NCBI RefSeq assembly: GCF_004217135.1
Contig: NZ_SHKK01000001.1
Location: forward strand, 2,232,001 to 2,296,000
Reading direction: 5' to 3'
Length of the DNA stretch: 64,000 nucleotides
Source: Micromonospora violae
Lineage (GTDB): Bacteria; Actinomycetota; Actinomycetes; Mycobacteriales; Micromonosporaceae
Shown here: one piece after another, positions 41,013-49,565 of the stretch
How the letters are laid out: every line of letters begins with the position of its first letter
Numbering within the stretch: the stretch's first letter is position 1
Notes under the pieces: generated by a model
Databases searched by the model: none
Told to the model about the DNA's origin: nothing
Seen by the model: only the letters and a program-made list of their open reading frames with translations
Position numbers and translations under genes: made by a program

Positions 41013-41770
41013 GCCTGCGGCGGCCCGGCACCATCCGGCCGGGCCGCCACCGGCGGGCCGAACCTGACCCCGACACCGGGCGAGTAGAGCACGCTGACCG
41101 GCGGCCCGACCGGTGCCGGCAACCCGGCCGCGGCGACCAACTCGTCATCCAGGTGCAGCAGCTCGCACCGGTGCAACGGCCAGCTCGGATGCCAGTTCGG
41201 CAGGTGCAGCGTGCGCCCGTACGCCCGGGTGTGCAGCCCCCAGCGGGCGGTGACGAAGTGTTCGAGCGGGGTCGGGTCGCCGATCCGGTCGCCCACCCGC
41301 ACCACCATCCGGCTCGTCGTGCCGGCCGGCCCGGGCCAGCGCCGCCGGCACCGGTAGGTGCGGCGGTCGCCGTCGCGTTCCATCCGCATCGACGACCAGA
41401 GGTACGGCAGCCGCAGCGTCGCCCGCGCCACCAGCACCGGCACCAGGCGGGACGCGTCCAGCGACCGGAACACGACAGCTCGTCGGCCGGCGTCGTCGAC
41501 GGAGTAGAGCCGGACGTTGGTCTCGGCGAAGGTGCCGAAGTAGGGCACTCCCGGGCCACGGCCGAAGCCCAGCCCGACCATCCGGAAGCCGATCAGGCCG
41601 ACGTAGCTGACCCCGTCCAGCGTGTCCGGACGGGTGCCGGCGGGCAGCAACGGCGCGACGAGTTCCGGATCGACCGCCCAGTGCAGGAAGGTGAGTTCCT
41701 CCCAGCGCTGGCGCAGGAGCGCCCAGGGGAACGCCTGCCGGGGCGCGTGGTCGACCGGTTCGGGGTGCAC
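41006..41770 (-). CDS. DUF2071 (YqjF-like) family protein
   Basis: 254 residues from GTG 41770 (AGGA about 8 nt upstream). An in-frame GTG at 41827 would add 19 non-conserved residues and overlap the upstream gene. Diagnostic stretches: RWEELTFLHWAVDPELVAPL, VSYVGLIGFRMVGLGFGRGP, GTFAETNVRLYSVDDAGRRA and VFRSLDASRLVPVLVARATL. The family is uncharacterised, with a beta-barrel like acetoacetate decarboxylase. Probably in an operon with the winged-helix gene. Confidence 0.87.
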   Translation of the reverse strand: MHPEPVDHAPRQAFPWALLRQRWEELTFLHWAVDPELVAPLLPAGTRPDTLDGVSYVGLIGFRMVGLGFGRGPGVPYFGTFAETNVRLYSVDDAGRRAVVFRSLDASRLVPVLVARATLRLPYLWSSMRMERDGDRRTYRCRRRWPGPAGTTSRMVVRVGDRIGDPTPLEHFVTARWGLHTRAYGRTLHLPNWHPSWPLHRCELLHLDDELVAAAGLPAPVGPPVSVLYSPGVGVRFGPPVAARPDGAGPPQAQ

Positions 41771-41807
41771 GCTCTCATCCTGGCCCAGCCGTCTGGTCGG
41801 CGTGGTG

Positions 41808-42977
41808 TCAGGCGTGCGGACCGACACTGATGGTGCCGATGGTCAGCGACGCCTTGCCCTCCAGGATCTCGCCGACCCGTTCGACCTCCTCCCCCAGCGC
41901 CCGCTGGTGGGCGGCGTCGAGCTCCCGCAGCGGCTCGACGGTGACCCGGATCGAGCGGCCGGAGCGACGTTGGTGCCACACGCCGGCGACCACCCCGTCG
42001 ATCAGCACCACCGGATAGTTGCCGGCCTGGCCGCCGGCGAGCGCCCGGTGGGCGGCTACGCCCGGAAAGAGCCGCTCACGCGGGTGGCAGCCGACCGCGT
42101 ACGCGTCGAAGTAGGGCAGCAGCCGCATCCCGGACGGTCGGTCGTCGGGGAAGTCGGTGTCGTCGGCGGCCACCCAGGCCCGGGTGCCCTCCACCGTCAC
42201 CTCGGTCAGGTCGAGCGAGCCGAACAGCCACGTCCCCCATTCCGAGGGGACCGCCAGCCACCTGGCGAACTGCGCCGGGGTGGCCGGGCCGTAGGCGTAC
42301 AGGTAGCTGGCCACGAGTGCGGCCAGGGCGGCGCGACCGGGCATCGGCGCGAAGGTGGACAGCCACCTCGTCGGGCTGGTGTACGTGGTGACCCGACCAC
42401 GGTTCGGGCCGAAGCAGACCACACCGCTCCGGGTGGCGGCGGGCATCGCGGCGACCCACCGGGGCCACATGTCCTGAAAGGCCTCCATCACCAGGTCACC
42501 CGCCCACGGGCCGGTACGAGCGACGATCTCCTCGGTCAGCTCGGCGGTGGTCAGGTCGACCTCGGCGACCGCGTCGCCGATGGCCGCGAGGACCTGCTCG
42601 GTCTGCCGGGGCGTCAGCAGCACCACACTGCGCTCCCACGACGGGGCCGGCAACGCGGTCAGCGCGCCGACCCACATCGGCAGGTCCGCTGCGGCGAGCA
42701 GGTGCACCGTGCCGCGTGGCCCACGGGTCTTCACCAGCGTGCGATCCGTCCACAGTGCCCGGCGTACCAGAGCACGGGTCGCGCCCGGCACCCGCAGCCC
42801 GATGGACAGCTCCGCTGCCGACGCGACCTGGGCGTGCGCGCCGCACATCGACGACACCACGTCCGCGACGCGGCCGGCGTCCGGTGCCGCGTCCGGTGCC
42901 GCGTCCGCCGCCGACGGGGAGAGCCGGTGCCGGGCAAGCCGTCGGGCGGACACCTGATCCCAGCTCAGCTCGGTCAT
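41808..42977 (-). CDS. Winged-helix DNA-binding domain protein (HTH_42 family)
   Basis: 389 residues. VSSMCGAHAQVASAAELSIG, TLVKTRGPRGTVHLLAAADL, TPAQFARWLAV and LIDGVVAGVW are typical of the HTH_42 / AlkX-like family, whose members include DNA glycosylase-like proteins related to YcaQ. A short tandem repeat near the start encodes AADAAPDAAPDAG. ATG at 42977 overlaps the end of the epoxide-hydrolase remnant. YcaQ-type interstrand-crosslink glycosylase activity is possible but not shown. Confidence 0.88.
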   Translation of the reverse strand: MTELSWDQVSARRLARHRLSPSAADAAPDAAPDAGRVADVVSSMCGAHAQVASAAELSIGLRVPGATRALVRRALWTDRTLVKTRGPRGTVHLLAAADLPMWVGALTALPAPSWERSVVLLTPRQTEQVLAAIGDAVAEVDLTTAELTEEIVARTGPWAGDLVMEAFQDMWPRWVAAMPAATRSGVVCFGPNRGRVTTYTSPTRWLSTFAPMPGRAALAALVASYLYAYGPATPAQFARWLAVPSEWGTWLFGSLDLTEVTVEGTRAWVAADDTDFPDDRPSGMRLLPYFDAYAVGCHPRERLFPGVAAHRALAGGQAGNYPVVLIDGVVAGVWHQRRSGRSIRVTVEPLRELDAAHQRALGEEVERVGEILEGKASLTIGTISVGPHA

Positions 42978-43310
42978 CGCAGGCCCGCGAAGAACGTGCG
43001 GATGTCCACCGTGTGCGCCAGCGGCTCATCCATCGCCACGAAGTAGTTGCCCGGATCCCGGTCGATGGCCTGCTCCGGCGTCGGCACCGTCATGGTGAAC
43101 TCCTTCGGCGCGGCCCGCAGCAGCGCGTGATGGTCCACGCCACCGCTCATCCACCGCTGCATCTGAATTCGGCCGGCGGCGCCTGCGAGAAACCGTAGCC
43201 GGGCACCGACGGGACCACCAGTGGCGCCCGCTGACCCTCGGTTGCGACATGCAGGTGCACGAGCCGCCGGAGTTGATCGCGCACCTGCGGCAGTTCAGCA
43301 GCCGCGCCAC
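42974..43310 (-). pseudogene. Decayed epoxide hydrolase
   Basis: Two pieces of an epoxide hydrolase remain in different frames. The 5' piece (about 43147-43310) reads ELPQVRDQLRRLVHLHVATE and APLVVPSVPGYGFSQAPPAE, matching the domain start and the PSLPGYGFS motif but lacking the HGWPGS oxyanion segment. The 3' piece (42974 to about 43110) reads FTMTVPTPEQ and NYFVAMDEPLAHTVDIRTFF, matching the C-terminal HFAAMEEPE-type catalytic-histidine region with His changed. The core between them is missing. A short product from ATG 43093 (39 residues, good GGAG site) could still be translated. Confidence 0.65.
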
Positions 43311-43424
43311 CAGCACATCCGCAGCGTAGGGACGACCGACCGGCCAGGGCATCGGCGCGCCGGCCCGCCGTAGGCTTGATGGAGCACAAGCTTTCAGAAC
43401 AGGCGTTTCGGGGAGGAACTGGAC

Positions 43425-44348
43425 GTGACGCAGAGCGACGCGGACCTGGTGGTGCTCGCGCAGTCGGGAGACGCGGCCGCACTCGGGGCGCTTCTGGCCC
43501 GGCACGAGGCCGGCATGCGGGCCGTCGCGTTGAGCATCCTCGGTTACGGTCCGGACGCCGAGGACGTGGTGCAGGACACGATGGTCGTCGCCCTGGGTCG
43601 CCTCGGAGAGGTCCGCGACCCGAGCGCCGTCGGCCCCTGGTTGCGGACCATCGTCCGCAACAACAGCCGGATGATGTTGCGCAAGCCCAGAGCCCTCCCG
43701 GTCGCCGAACCCGAATGGTTCGCCGGCCCCGCCGACACACCCACCCCGGAGGAGGCGCTGGACCGGGCCGCGATGCGCGACTGGGTGTGGCACTCCATCG
43801 GGCAGTTGTCCGAACCTGACCGGCTCGTCACCCTGCTGCGGTACTTCAGCGACGCGTCCTCGTACGAGCAGATCGCGGCCGTGTGCGGCGTGCCGGTCGG
43901 CACCGTCCGCAGCCGCCTCAGCCACGCCCGACGCGCGCTCGCCGGCGGCCTCCGAACGGCGGCGGACACGGCGTACGCGGATGTCGCCGCCTCGAACGAC
44001 TCGCGGTGGCGGGAGGGCCGCGACATGATCAGCACTGCGATGGGCGGCGACTTCGAACAGGTGGTCCGCGACAGCTGGTGGCCGAATGCCGAGATGATCG
44101 TGCCGGGTGGCCCGCGCGGCGGCCGCGACATGGCGATCAACGGCATGAACTGCGACCTGGCCGCCGGGGTACGTCAGCGGCTGCGCAACGTGGTGGCCAG
44201 CGGCGACGTGCTGATCTGGGAGACCGACCTGATCAGCCCGCCCGACGACCCGGAGCACTGCCCGCCGGCGGCGTTGTGGTTGCAGGTGCTGCGCGAGGGT
44301 CGGGTGCGGCAGCTCACCCTCTTCCACCCCGCCCCCGCGCTGGGCTGA
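43425..44348 (+). CDS. ECF RNA polymerase sigma factor with C-terminal SnoaL-like extension
   Basis: 307 residues. Sigma region 2 (ALGALLARHEAGMRAVALSI, YGPDAEDVVQDTMVVAL) and region 4 (SIGQLSEPDRLVTLLRYFSD, YEQIAAVCGVPVGTVRSRLS). After about residue 185 comes an extra domain (EQVVRDSWWPNAEMIVPGGP, DVLIWETDLISPPDDP) resembling the SnoaL-like tails of SigJ or ECF41-type sigma factors, which control activity without a separate anti-sigma factor. GTG at 43425 with GGGGAGG upstream. Target promoters not identified. Confidence 0.88.
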   Translation: MTQSDADLVVLAQSGDAAALGALLARHEAGMRAVALSILGYGPDAEDVVQDTMVVALGRLGEVRDPSAVGPWLRTIVRNNSRMMLRKPRALPVAEPEWFAGPADTPTPEEALDRAAMRDWVWHSIGQLSEPDRLVTLLRYFSDASSYEQIAAVCGVPVGTVRSRLSHARRALAGGLRTAADTAYADVAASNDSRWREGRDMISTAMGGDFEQVVRDSWWPNAEMIVPGGPRGGRDMAINGMNCDLAAGVRQRLRNVVASGDVLIWETDLISPPDDPEHCPPAALWLQVLREGRVRQLTLFHPAPALG

Positions 44349-44492
44349 CCCCGCCCCAGGCTGGGCTGGGCTGGGCTGAGAAAGATTTCCCGACCGAGCG
44401 AACTTTCCCGGCGACCCGCGCATCTGGTTCGTGTCATGCACCAGTTGCCGTGTCGGCGGACGCCGCGCGGGTCTCGGATCGGGAGATAGTTC

Positions 44493-45377
44493 ATGGGTTC
44501 CACCAGCCACGACGTCAGCGCCCTCGCACCCGGTGCCCACACCTTCACCGTCGACGGTGTTCGGCAGGTCTACCACGTCGCGGGCGCCGGCCCGGTCTGT
44601 GTGGCCCACTCCGGTGGCCCGGGTATCGAGTGGGCGTACCTGCGCACGCCCAGCCTTGAGGCGCACTTCACCATGGTCTACGTCGAGCCGGTGGGCACGG
44701 GCGCGTCGGGTCAGCTCGACAACCCCGAGGATTACCGTCTCGACACGTATGTCCGGTTCCTGCACGCCGTCGTCGAGCACCTGGGCGAACCGCGGGTGTA
44801 CCTGCTCGGGCACTCGCACGGCGGTTTCGTCGCCCAGCGCTACGCCCTCACCCACCCGGACCGGGTCGCCGGCCTCGCCCTGTACGACACCTCACCCGTC
44901 ACCGGCGGCGAGTTCTGGGCCGAGGCCATGGGCAGCCTCGCCGCCTACCCGCAGCGGCACCCGGACCGGCCGGAGGCCGCCGCGGTCCCGGCCGCGTTCG
45001 CGCAGATCGGTGGCGCGACGGACGACGAGTCGTTGGGGGCCGCTCTGCGTGCCGCCCTGCCGGTGTACTTCGCGGACTTCTGGGGCCGACAGGACGAGTT
45101 CGCACCGTTTCAGGCGGCCGTCCGGATCTGGTCGACGCCGGCCGGCGCGCAGGACCCGACCCCCTTCGACGTCCGGGCGAACCTCGGTGAGATCACCGTG
45201 CCCGTCGTGGTCATCGTCGGCGCGTACGACTTCATCTGCGGCCCCCGCTGGGCCGAGCAGCTGCACGCGGGCCTGGCGGACTCGCGGCTGGTGACGCTGG
45301 AGCACAGCGGGCACTTCGGGCACATCGAGCAGCCGGTGGAGTTCACCGATGCCGTGGTGGAGCTGCTGAAGCGCTGA
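44493..45377 (+). CDS. Alpha/beta hydrolase, proline iminopeptidase-like
   Basis: 294 residues. Oxyanion loop HSGGPGIEWAYLRTPSLE (HSGGPG pattern), VEPVGTGASG, nucleophile elbow LLGHSHGGFVAQRYAL, acid in VIVGAYDFICG and histidine in EHSGHFGHIEQP. Cytosolic. Family members remove N-terminal proline or hydrolyse small esters. It lies 144 bp after the sigma factor; that gap holds only a GCTGG tandem run at 44360-44379 and the weak promoter region. Confidence 0.9.
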   Translation: MGSTSHDVSALAPGAHTFTVDGVRQVYHVAGAGPVCVAHSGGPGIEWAYLRTPSLEAHFTMVYVEPVGTGASGQLDNPEDYRLDTYVRFLHAVVEHLGEPRVYLLGHSHGGFVAQRYALTHPDRVAGLALYDTSPVTGGEFWAEAMGSLAAYPQRHPDRPEAAAVPAAFAQIGGATDDESLGAALRAALPVYFADFWGRQDEFAPFQAAVRIWSTPAGAQDPTPFDVRANLGEITVPVVVIVGAYDFICGPRWAEQLHAGLADSRLVTLEHSGHFGHIEQPVEFTDAVVELLKR

Positions 45378-45499
45378 ACCCGCGCGGGACAGCACGCCCC
45401 GAGGGCGGTTCGTCACAGCGGGCAGACCTCGGGGCTCACTCGCGTTGGACGGTCATAGGCTGGGCACTTTGCTGCACCCGTGACCAAGAGGAGACCGCC

Positions 45500-45961
45500 G
45501 TGAGCCAGACCGAACGGATGGATTCCGTCGACGAGTGGAACGTGGCCGAGGACGACGGGGTGCTGGACGCCTCCGACACCCTGGACGACGACCGGGTCGG
45601 CGACCCCCTCGACACCGGCATCGTCGCCGAGGACCACTGGACGGCGGCGAACCGGTTCGGCACCACGCCGGCCGAGGAGCGCGCGGGCGAGTCCCTGGCG
45701 CAACACCTCGCCCAGGAGGTGCCGGATGTCGACCCGTACGCCGAGGGCGGCGACGACGAGGACGAGCTGACCCGCCGGGGGTACGAGTTGGAGGCCCGCG
45801 CCGGTCGGCTGGTCGCCTACGACGAGGGCTTCGGCGAGGACGACGAGGCCGAGTCGGTGGCGTGGGACGCCGGCATCGACGGTGGTGGGGCCAGCGCCGA
45901 GGAAGCGGCGATCCACGTGGTCGAGGACCCGGACGGGCCCGGCGACGGTCCGTTGCGCTGA
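45500..45961 (+). CDS. DUF5709 family protein
   Basis: 153 residues, very acidic. SVDEWNVAEDDGVLDASDTL, then GDPLDTGIVAEDHWTAANRF and GTTPAEERAGESLAQHLAQE are the DUF5709 pattern, found in actinomycetes with unknown function. GTG at 45500 with GAGGAGA upstream. A strong hairpin follows. Confidence 0.85.
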   Translation: MSQTERMDSVDEWNVAEDDGVLDASDTLDDDRVGDPLDTGIVAEDHWTAANRFGTTPAEERAGESLAQHLAQEVPDVDPYAEGGDDEDELTRRGYELEARAGRLVAYDEGFGEDDEAESVAWDAGIDGGGASAEEAAIHVVEDPDGPGDGPLR

Positions 45962-45967
45962 CACCGT

Positions 45968-46011
45968 AACCGCCGCGCTCGGCACCTCACGGGGTGCCGA
46001 GCGCGGCGGTT
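45968..46011. terminator. Strong bidirectional terminator
   Basis: Perfect 19-bp stem (aaccgccgcgctcggcacc and complement), 6-nt loop, followed by a short T-run on both strands. It separates the convergent DUF5709 and DHA2 transporter genes. Confidence 0.85.
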
Positions 46012-46016
46012 TTCGG

Positions 46017-47597
46017 TCAGTGGATGACGACGGGCGTCTTGACCTGCTCGCCCTGCGGGTCGTCGAGCTGCGCCGGCTGACGTCGGCGCGGCAGCAGTGC
46101 GGCCGGGATGAACGTGAGCACGACCAGCGCGAACGCGACCCAGAACGTGGTGGCGAACGACTTGGCGGCGAAGTCGAGCCCGCGCTCGATGAGCGACGGG
46201 TCCACCGGCATCTGCTGAAGCAGCGCCGGCCGCTGCTGGGAGGCGATGGCCAACCCGGCTTCGGTGACCGGCTTGCCGGCCTCGTCGACCAGGCCGGGGA
46301 TCGGCCGGGAGCCGTTCAGCTCGTTGGTGAGGATCACCGACATCACGGCGGCGCCGACCGACCCGCCGATCTGCTGGAGGATGTTGACCAGCGTCGAGCC
46401 GCGCGCCACCTCCTGCGCCTGCAACGTCCGCAACGCCGACGTCATGATCGGCATCATCGTGCCGCCCATGCCCAGACCCATCACGAACAGCGACGCACCG
46501 AGCAGCCAGTACGACGTCTGCGGGTCGACCTGGGTGAAACCGAAGAACCCGATGACGATGAGACCCAGCGCGAACGGGACGGTACGCCCGATCGGCACCC
46601 GGTCGGCCAGCGTGCCGGCGATCGGCATGGTGATCATCGCGCCGATGCCCTGCGGGGCCATCAACAGGCCGGCGGCCAGCGTCGACTCGCCGCGCACCTG
46701 GAGGAAGTAGCTCGGGAAGAGCAGACCGGCGCCCATGAACGCGATGATGAACACGAACATCGTCACCGACGCGATGGTCAGGCTGCGGTTGCGGAACAGC
46801 CGTAGGTCGAGCAGAGGGTGCCGGGGCTTGAACGAGTAGAGCACGAACGCCACCACCAGCGCGCCGCCGACCAGCATCGGGGCCCACACCTTGGCCTCGG
46901 CGAAGCTGCCCACCTCCGGCAGGGACGAGACGCCGTAGAGGAAGAGGGCGAGGCCCGGCGAGAGCATGATCATGCCGACGAAGTCGAGCGACTCGGACGG
47001 CTCGGGCGCGTCCTTCGGCAGCGCGAACTGCGCGTAGATCAGGGCGATCACGCCGATCGGCAGGTTGATCAGGAAGATCCAGTGCCAGCTCGCGGTGTCG
47101 ATCAACCAGCCACCAAGGATCGGACCACCGATCGGCCCGAGCAGCATCGGGATGCCGAGGACGGCCATCAACCGGCCGATCCGGTGCGGGCCGGCCGCCC
47201 GGGTCATGATGGTCATGCCCAACGGCATGAGCATGCCGCCACCGAGGCCCTGCAGGACCCGGTAGCCGATCAGCTCACCGATCGTGTCGGCCGTGGCGCA
47301 GAGCCCCGACCCGATGGTGAACAGGGTCAGCGCCACCATGTAGAGCCGTTTGGTGCCGAACCGATCCGCCGCCCACCCGCTGAGCGGGATCACGGTGGCG
47401 AGCGCGAGGGTGTAGGCGGTCATGGTCCAGGCGACACGGGCGTAGGACGCGTCGAACTCGCTCTGGAATTTGGGCAGCGCCACGCTGACCACCGTCACGT
47501 CGAGGATCGACATGATCGCGCCAAGGACGACGACACCCGCCACCTTGAGCACCGCGGCGTCGAGTTTGTCCGATGTCGCGACGGATTGCTGTGTCAC
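46017..47597 (-). CDS. DHA2-family MFS drug exporter (EmrB/QacA type)
   Basis: 526 residues, 14 predicted transmembrane helices. LDVTVVSVALPKFQSEFDAS (motif D1), GWAADRFGTKRLYM (motif A), RVLQGLGGGMLMPLGMTIM (motif B) and LGPIGGPILGGWLID (motif C) are present. Proton-driven efflux of drugs or metabolites. GTG at 47597 has AGGAG 6 nt upstream; the longer frame to 47762 has no family similarity. No regulator gene lies next to it, unlike most such transporters. Confidence 0.92.
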   Translation of the reverse strand: MTQQSVATSDKLDAAVLKVAGVVVLGAIMSILDVTVVSVALPKFQSEFDASYARVAWTMTAYTLALATVIPLSGWAADRFGTKRLYMVALTLFTIGSGLCATADTIGELIGYRVLQGLGGGMLMPLGMTIMTRAAGPHRIGRLMAVLGIPMLLGPIGGPILGGWLIDTASWHWIFLINLPIGVIALIYAQFALPKDAPEPSESLDFVGMIMLSPGLALFLYGVSSLPEVGSFAEAKVWAPMLVGGALVVAFVLYSFKPRHPLLDLRLFRNRSLTIASVTMFVFIIAFMGAGLLFPSYFLQVRGESTLAAGLLMAPQGIGAMITMPIAGTLADRVPIGRTVPFALGLIVIGFFGFTQVDPQTSYWLLGASLFVMGLGMGGTMMPIMTSALRTLQAQEVARGSTLVNILQQIGGSVGAAVMSVILTNELNGSRPIPGLVDEAGKPVTEAGLAIASQQRPALLQQMPVDPSLIERGLDFAAKSFATTFWVAFALVVLTFIPAALLPRRRQPAQLDDPQGEQVKTPVVIH

Positions 47598-48130
47598 TAA
47601 CTCTCCTGAAGTCGATTGAGCCGGCCGATGGTGGGCGGTGGCGGCGATGCCGCGCCGACCAGGCGCGGGGCGCGTCGTACCAGGACGACGACGCGCGCAG
47701 GAAGAGTATCGGGCGGATGTGACGGTTCGCCGCCTGATTAACGCTCCCCCCGGCCGTCGCACCCGATCGGCCGTGCGAGTGTGGCCGGACGTCGGGGTGT
47801 CGATCAGGCGGCCGAGGAGCGCGCGGGCGGCGAATCGCGACCCGGACCAGCGCAGCCCGGACCAACGCGACCACGACCAGCGCGACCCGGACCAGCGCAG
47901 CCCGGACCAGCGCGGCCAGGCCAGAGGTCGGCTGGTCGTCGCTCAGCATGCTGTCCGCTTCTCCCGTTGGTCGCTGACTGGGAGTGAGGGTGCGTCGGAC
48001 CCTGGGCCGCGCACTTCCGTCGCCCTGGGTGGGCGCATCGGAATCGGTGGCTGCATGGAGGTAGGGCGTGCGGGGCTGGTCCTTTGATTGGCCTGTTGAC
48101 CGGGGTGATCGTTGTGTCGAGCTGCTGCTC
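47598..48130. other. 533-bp gap without a supported gene, holding a 15-bp tandem repeat
   Basis: Open frames exist on both strands, but none has family similarity or normal composition. The minus-strand frame from ATG 47949 would begin with a hydrophobic pentapeptide repeat (ALVRA/ALVRV) created by the tandem repeat. It may hold the promoter of the DHA2 gene and debris of a lost regulator. Confidence 0.5.
47836..47910. repeat. 15-bp tandem repeat, five units
   Basis: Units such as cgcgacccggaccag and cgcagcccggaccag, five in a row with a degenerate sixth. Pattern alternates A-B-C-A-B, so the array may have grown by 45-bp duplication. Plus-strand reading gives repeated RDPDQ/RSPDQ; minus gives ALVRA. 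Confidence 0.8.
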
Positions 48131-49381
48131 CTATGTGCGTCGGTGGTAGTGGTTGCGGCGGGGGAGTTGTTTGGGGTCGAGCCAGGTGGGTGGTGTGAAT
48201 TCGGGGTGGCCGTCGTTGGCGAGTCGGACGGTCCAGTTGGTGTGGTGGAGGTGTCGGTGGTGGTGGCCGCAGAGCAGGACGGCGTTGGTGAGGTTGGTGG
48301 TGCCGCCGTCGGCCCAGTGGTGGATGTGGTGGGCGTGGCACCAGCGGGGTGGTCGGTCGCAGCCGGGGAAGGCGCAGCCTTTGTCGCGCAGGACGAGGGC
48401 GCGGCGGAGGGGTCCGGTGATGAGGCGGCGTTGTCGGCCGAGGTCGAGTGGTTGGCCGGTGCTGTTGAGGACGGCGGGGAGGATGGCGGCGTCGCAGGCG
48501 AGGCGGCGTACGACCTCGGGGGTGAGTTGCGGGCCGGTGTCGAGGGTGCCGGTGCCGAGTTGGTGGGTCAGTTCGTCGTAGGTGGTGGTGACGACGATCT
48601 GGGCGGGTTCGCCGCCGCTGTCGGGTAGTTCGCCGGTGCGTAGGGCGAGTCGGCAGACGTCGGTGAGGGCGTCGTGGCGGCGTTGCCCGGGGGTCCGGGT
48701 GTCGTCCGGTCCGGACGGGGCGGTGAGTGGGTCGATGGTGGCGCGGAGAAGGCCGGCGGTTTCGGCGTCGAGGATGCCGGTGAGTCGTAGGCGGCCGTCG
48801 GTTTGTGTGGACAGGGTGAGGTGCCGGTCGCGGTCGGCGCGGGCGGCGTCGGCGTCCAGGGCGGCCTTGGTGGCGGCGTCGGCGAGGTCGGGGGCGACGT
48901 GGTCGAGGATGCGGGTGCCGAGTTTGCGCAGCAGGGTGGGGTCGAACTGCCCGGCCCACTCGACGAGCACACCGACCGCTTTGTCGGCGGCTTCCGCGCC
49001 GGCCGTGGTCTGCACGGTGTTGACGGTGTCCGTGATGACCCGGGCCTGATCCAGGGTGATGACACCGTCGGCCAGCGCTTGGCGGACGCCGGGGTTGCCG
49101 CTGTCCAGGGCGGTGGCGAGGTCAACGAACCGGCGGGCGGCCGGAACGGTCAGCCGCAGCCTTTCGCGCAACCAGACCGCGGTGCAGGAGGCCCCTTGCG
49201 CGCGGGCGATGCCACGACCGTCGACCTCGCGGACCAGAGCCAGCTTCACCGCGGCGAGACGCTGCTCCAAACGGTGCGCGGCCTCCAGCGCACCGACCAG
49301 ATCATCCTCGCTGAGAGCCCAGGCGGCAGCGTCAACACAGGCGGCGACCGCGTCGTCTGCCTGCGCCAACTCCTCAACCAT
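48131..49381 (-). CDS. HNH endonuclease with DUF222 domain (13E12-type)
   Basis: 416 residues. DUF222 helical domain over most of the length (LEQRLAAVKLALVREVDGRG, DGVITLDQARVITDTVNTVQ), then the HNH domain CAFPGCDRPPRWCHAHHIHH, NLTNAVLLCGHHHRHLHH with all zinc and catalytic histidines. The family includes the mycobacterial 13E12 repeats and often behaves like a mobile or multi-copy gene. Intact by motif; own terminator not evident. Confidence 0.92.
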   Translation of the reverse strand: MVEELAQADDAVAACVDAAAWALSEDDLVGALEAAHRLEQRLAAVKLALVREVDGRGIARAQGASCTAVWLRERLRLTVPAARRFVDLATALDSGNPGVRQALADGVITLDQARVITDTVNTVQTTAGAEAADKAVGVLVEWAGQFDPTLLRKLGTRILDHVAPDLADAATKAALDADAARADRDRHLTLSTQTDGRLRLTGILDAETAGLLRATIDPLTAPSGPDDTRTPGQRRHDALTDVCRLALRTGELPDSGGEPAQIVVTTTYDELTHQLGTGTLDTGPQLTPEVVRRLACDAAILPAVLNSTGQPLDLGRQRRLITGPLRRALVLRDKGCAFPGCDRPPRWCHAHHIHHWADGGTTNLTNAVLLCGHHHRHLHHTNWTVRLANDGHPEFTPPTWLDPKQLPRRNHYHRRT

Positions 49382-49480
49382 GACCCGACATTAGAACAGG
49401 CGTACGACACTTTCAGGCAAGATGATCAATGTTCGGCGAGCCCGGCCGACGAAGGAAACTCTGCGCCGACGCCCACCGCT

Positions 49481-49513
49481 GTAGGCCGCGCCGACGCCGT
49501 AGGCCGCGCCGAC
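49481..49513. repeat. Two-unit tandem repeat
   Basis: gtaggccgcgccgac at 49481 and 49499, period 18 bp, in the 184-bp gap between the HNH and DinB genes. Confidence 0.6.
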
Positions 49514-49565
49514 CGGTGGAGGATGTCCCCCGTGGCCTGGTCGCCGGCCAACGATCGACAGAGAA

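Noticed and set aside
42974..43162. 62-residue ORF as an independent gene
   Set aside because: Its end matches the C-terminus of epoxide hydrolases and a matching N-terminal piece lies just upstream in another frame, so a remnant is the better explanation.
47638..48087. 149-residue plus-strand ORF over the tandem repeat
   Set aside because: Composition is dominated by the repeat and Arg/Gly; no family similarity or clear ribosome site.
48131..48959. Overlapping frame (47943-48959, minus) rich in HRRPTHRHPR-like sequence
   Set aside because: It is an alternative frame of the HNH/DUF222 gene whose own frame has all motifs.
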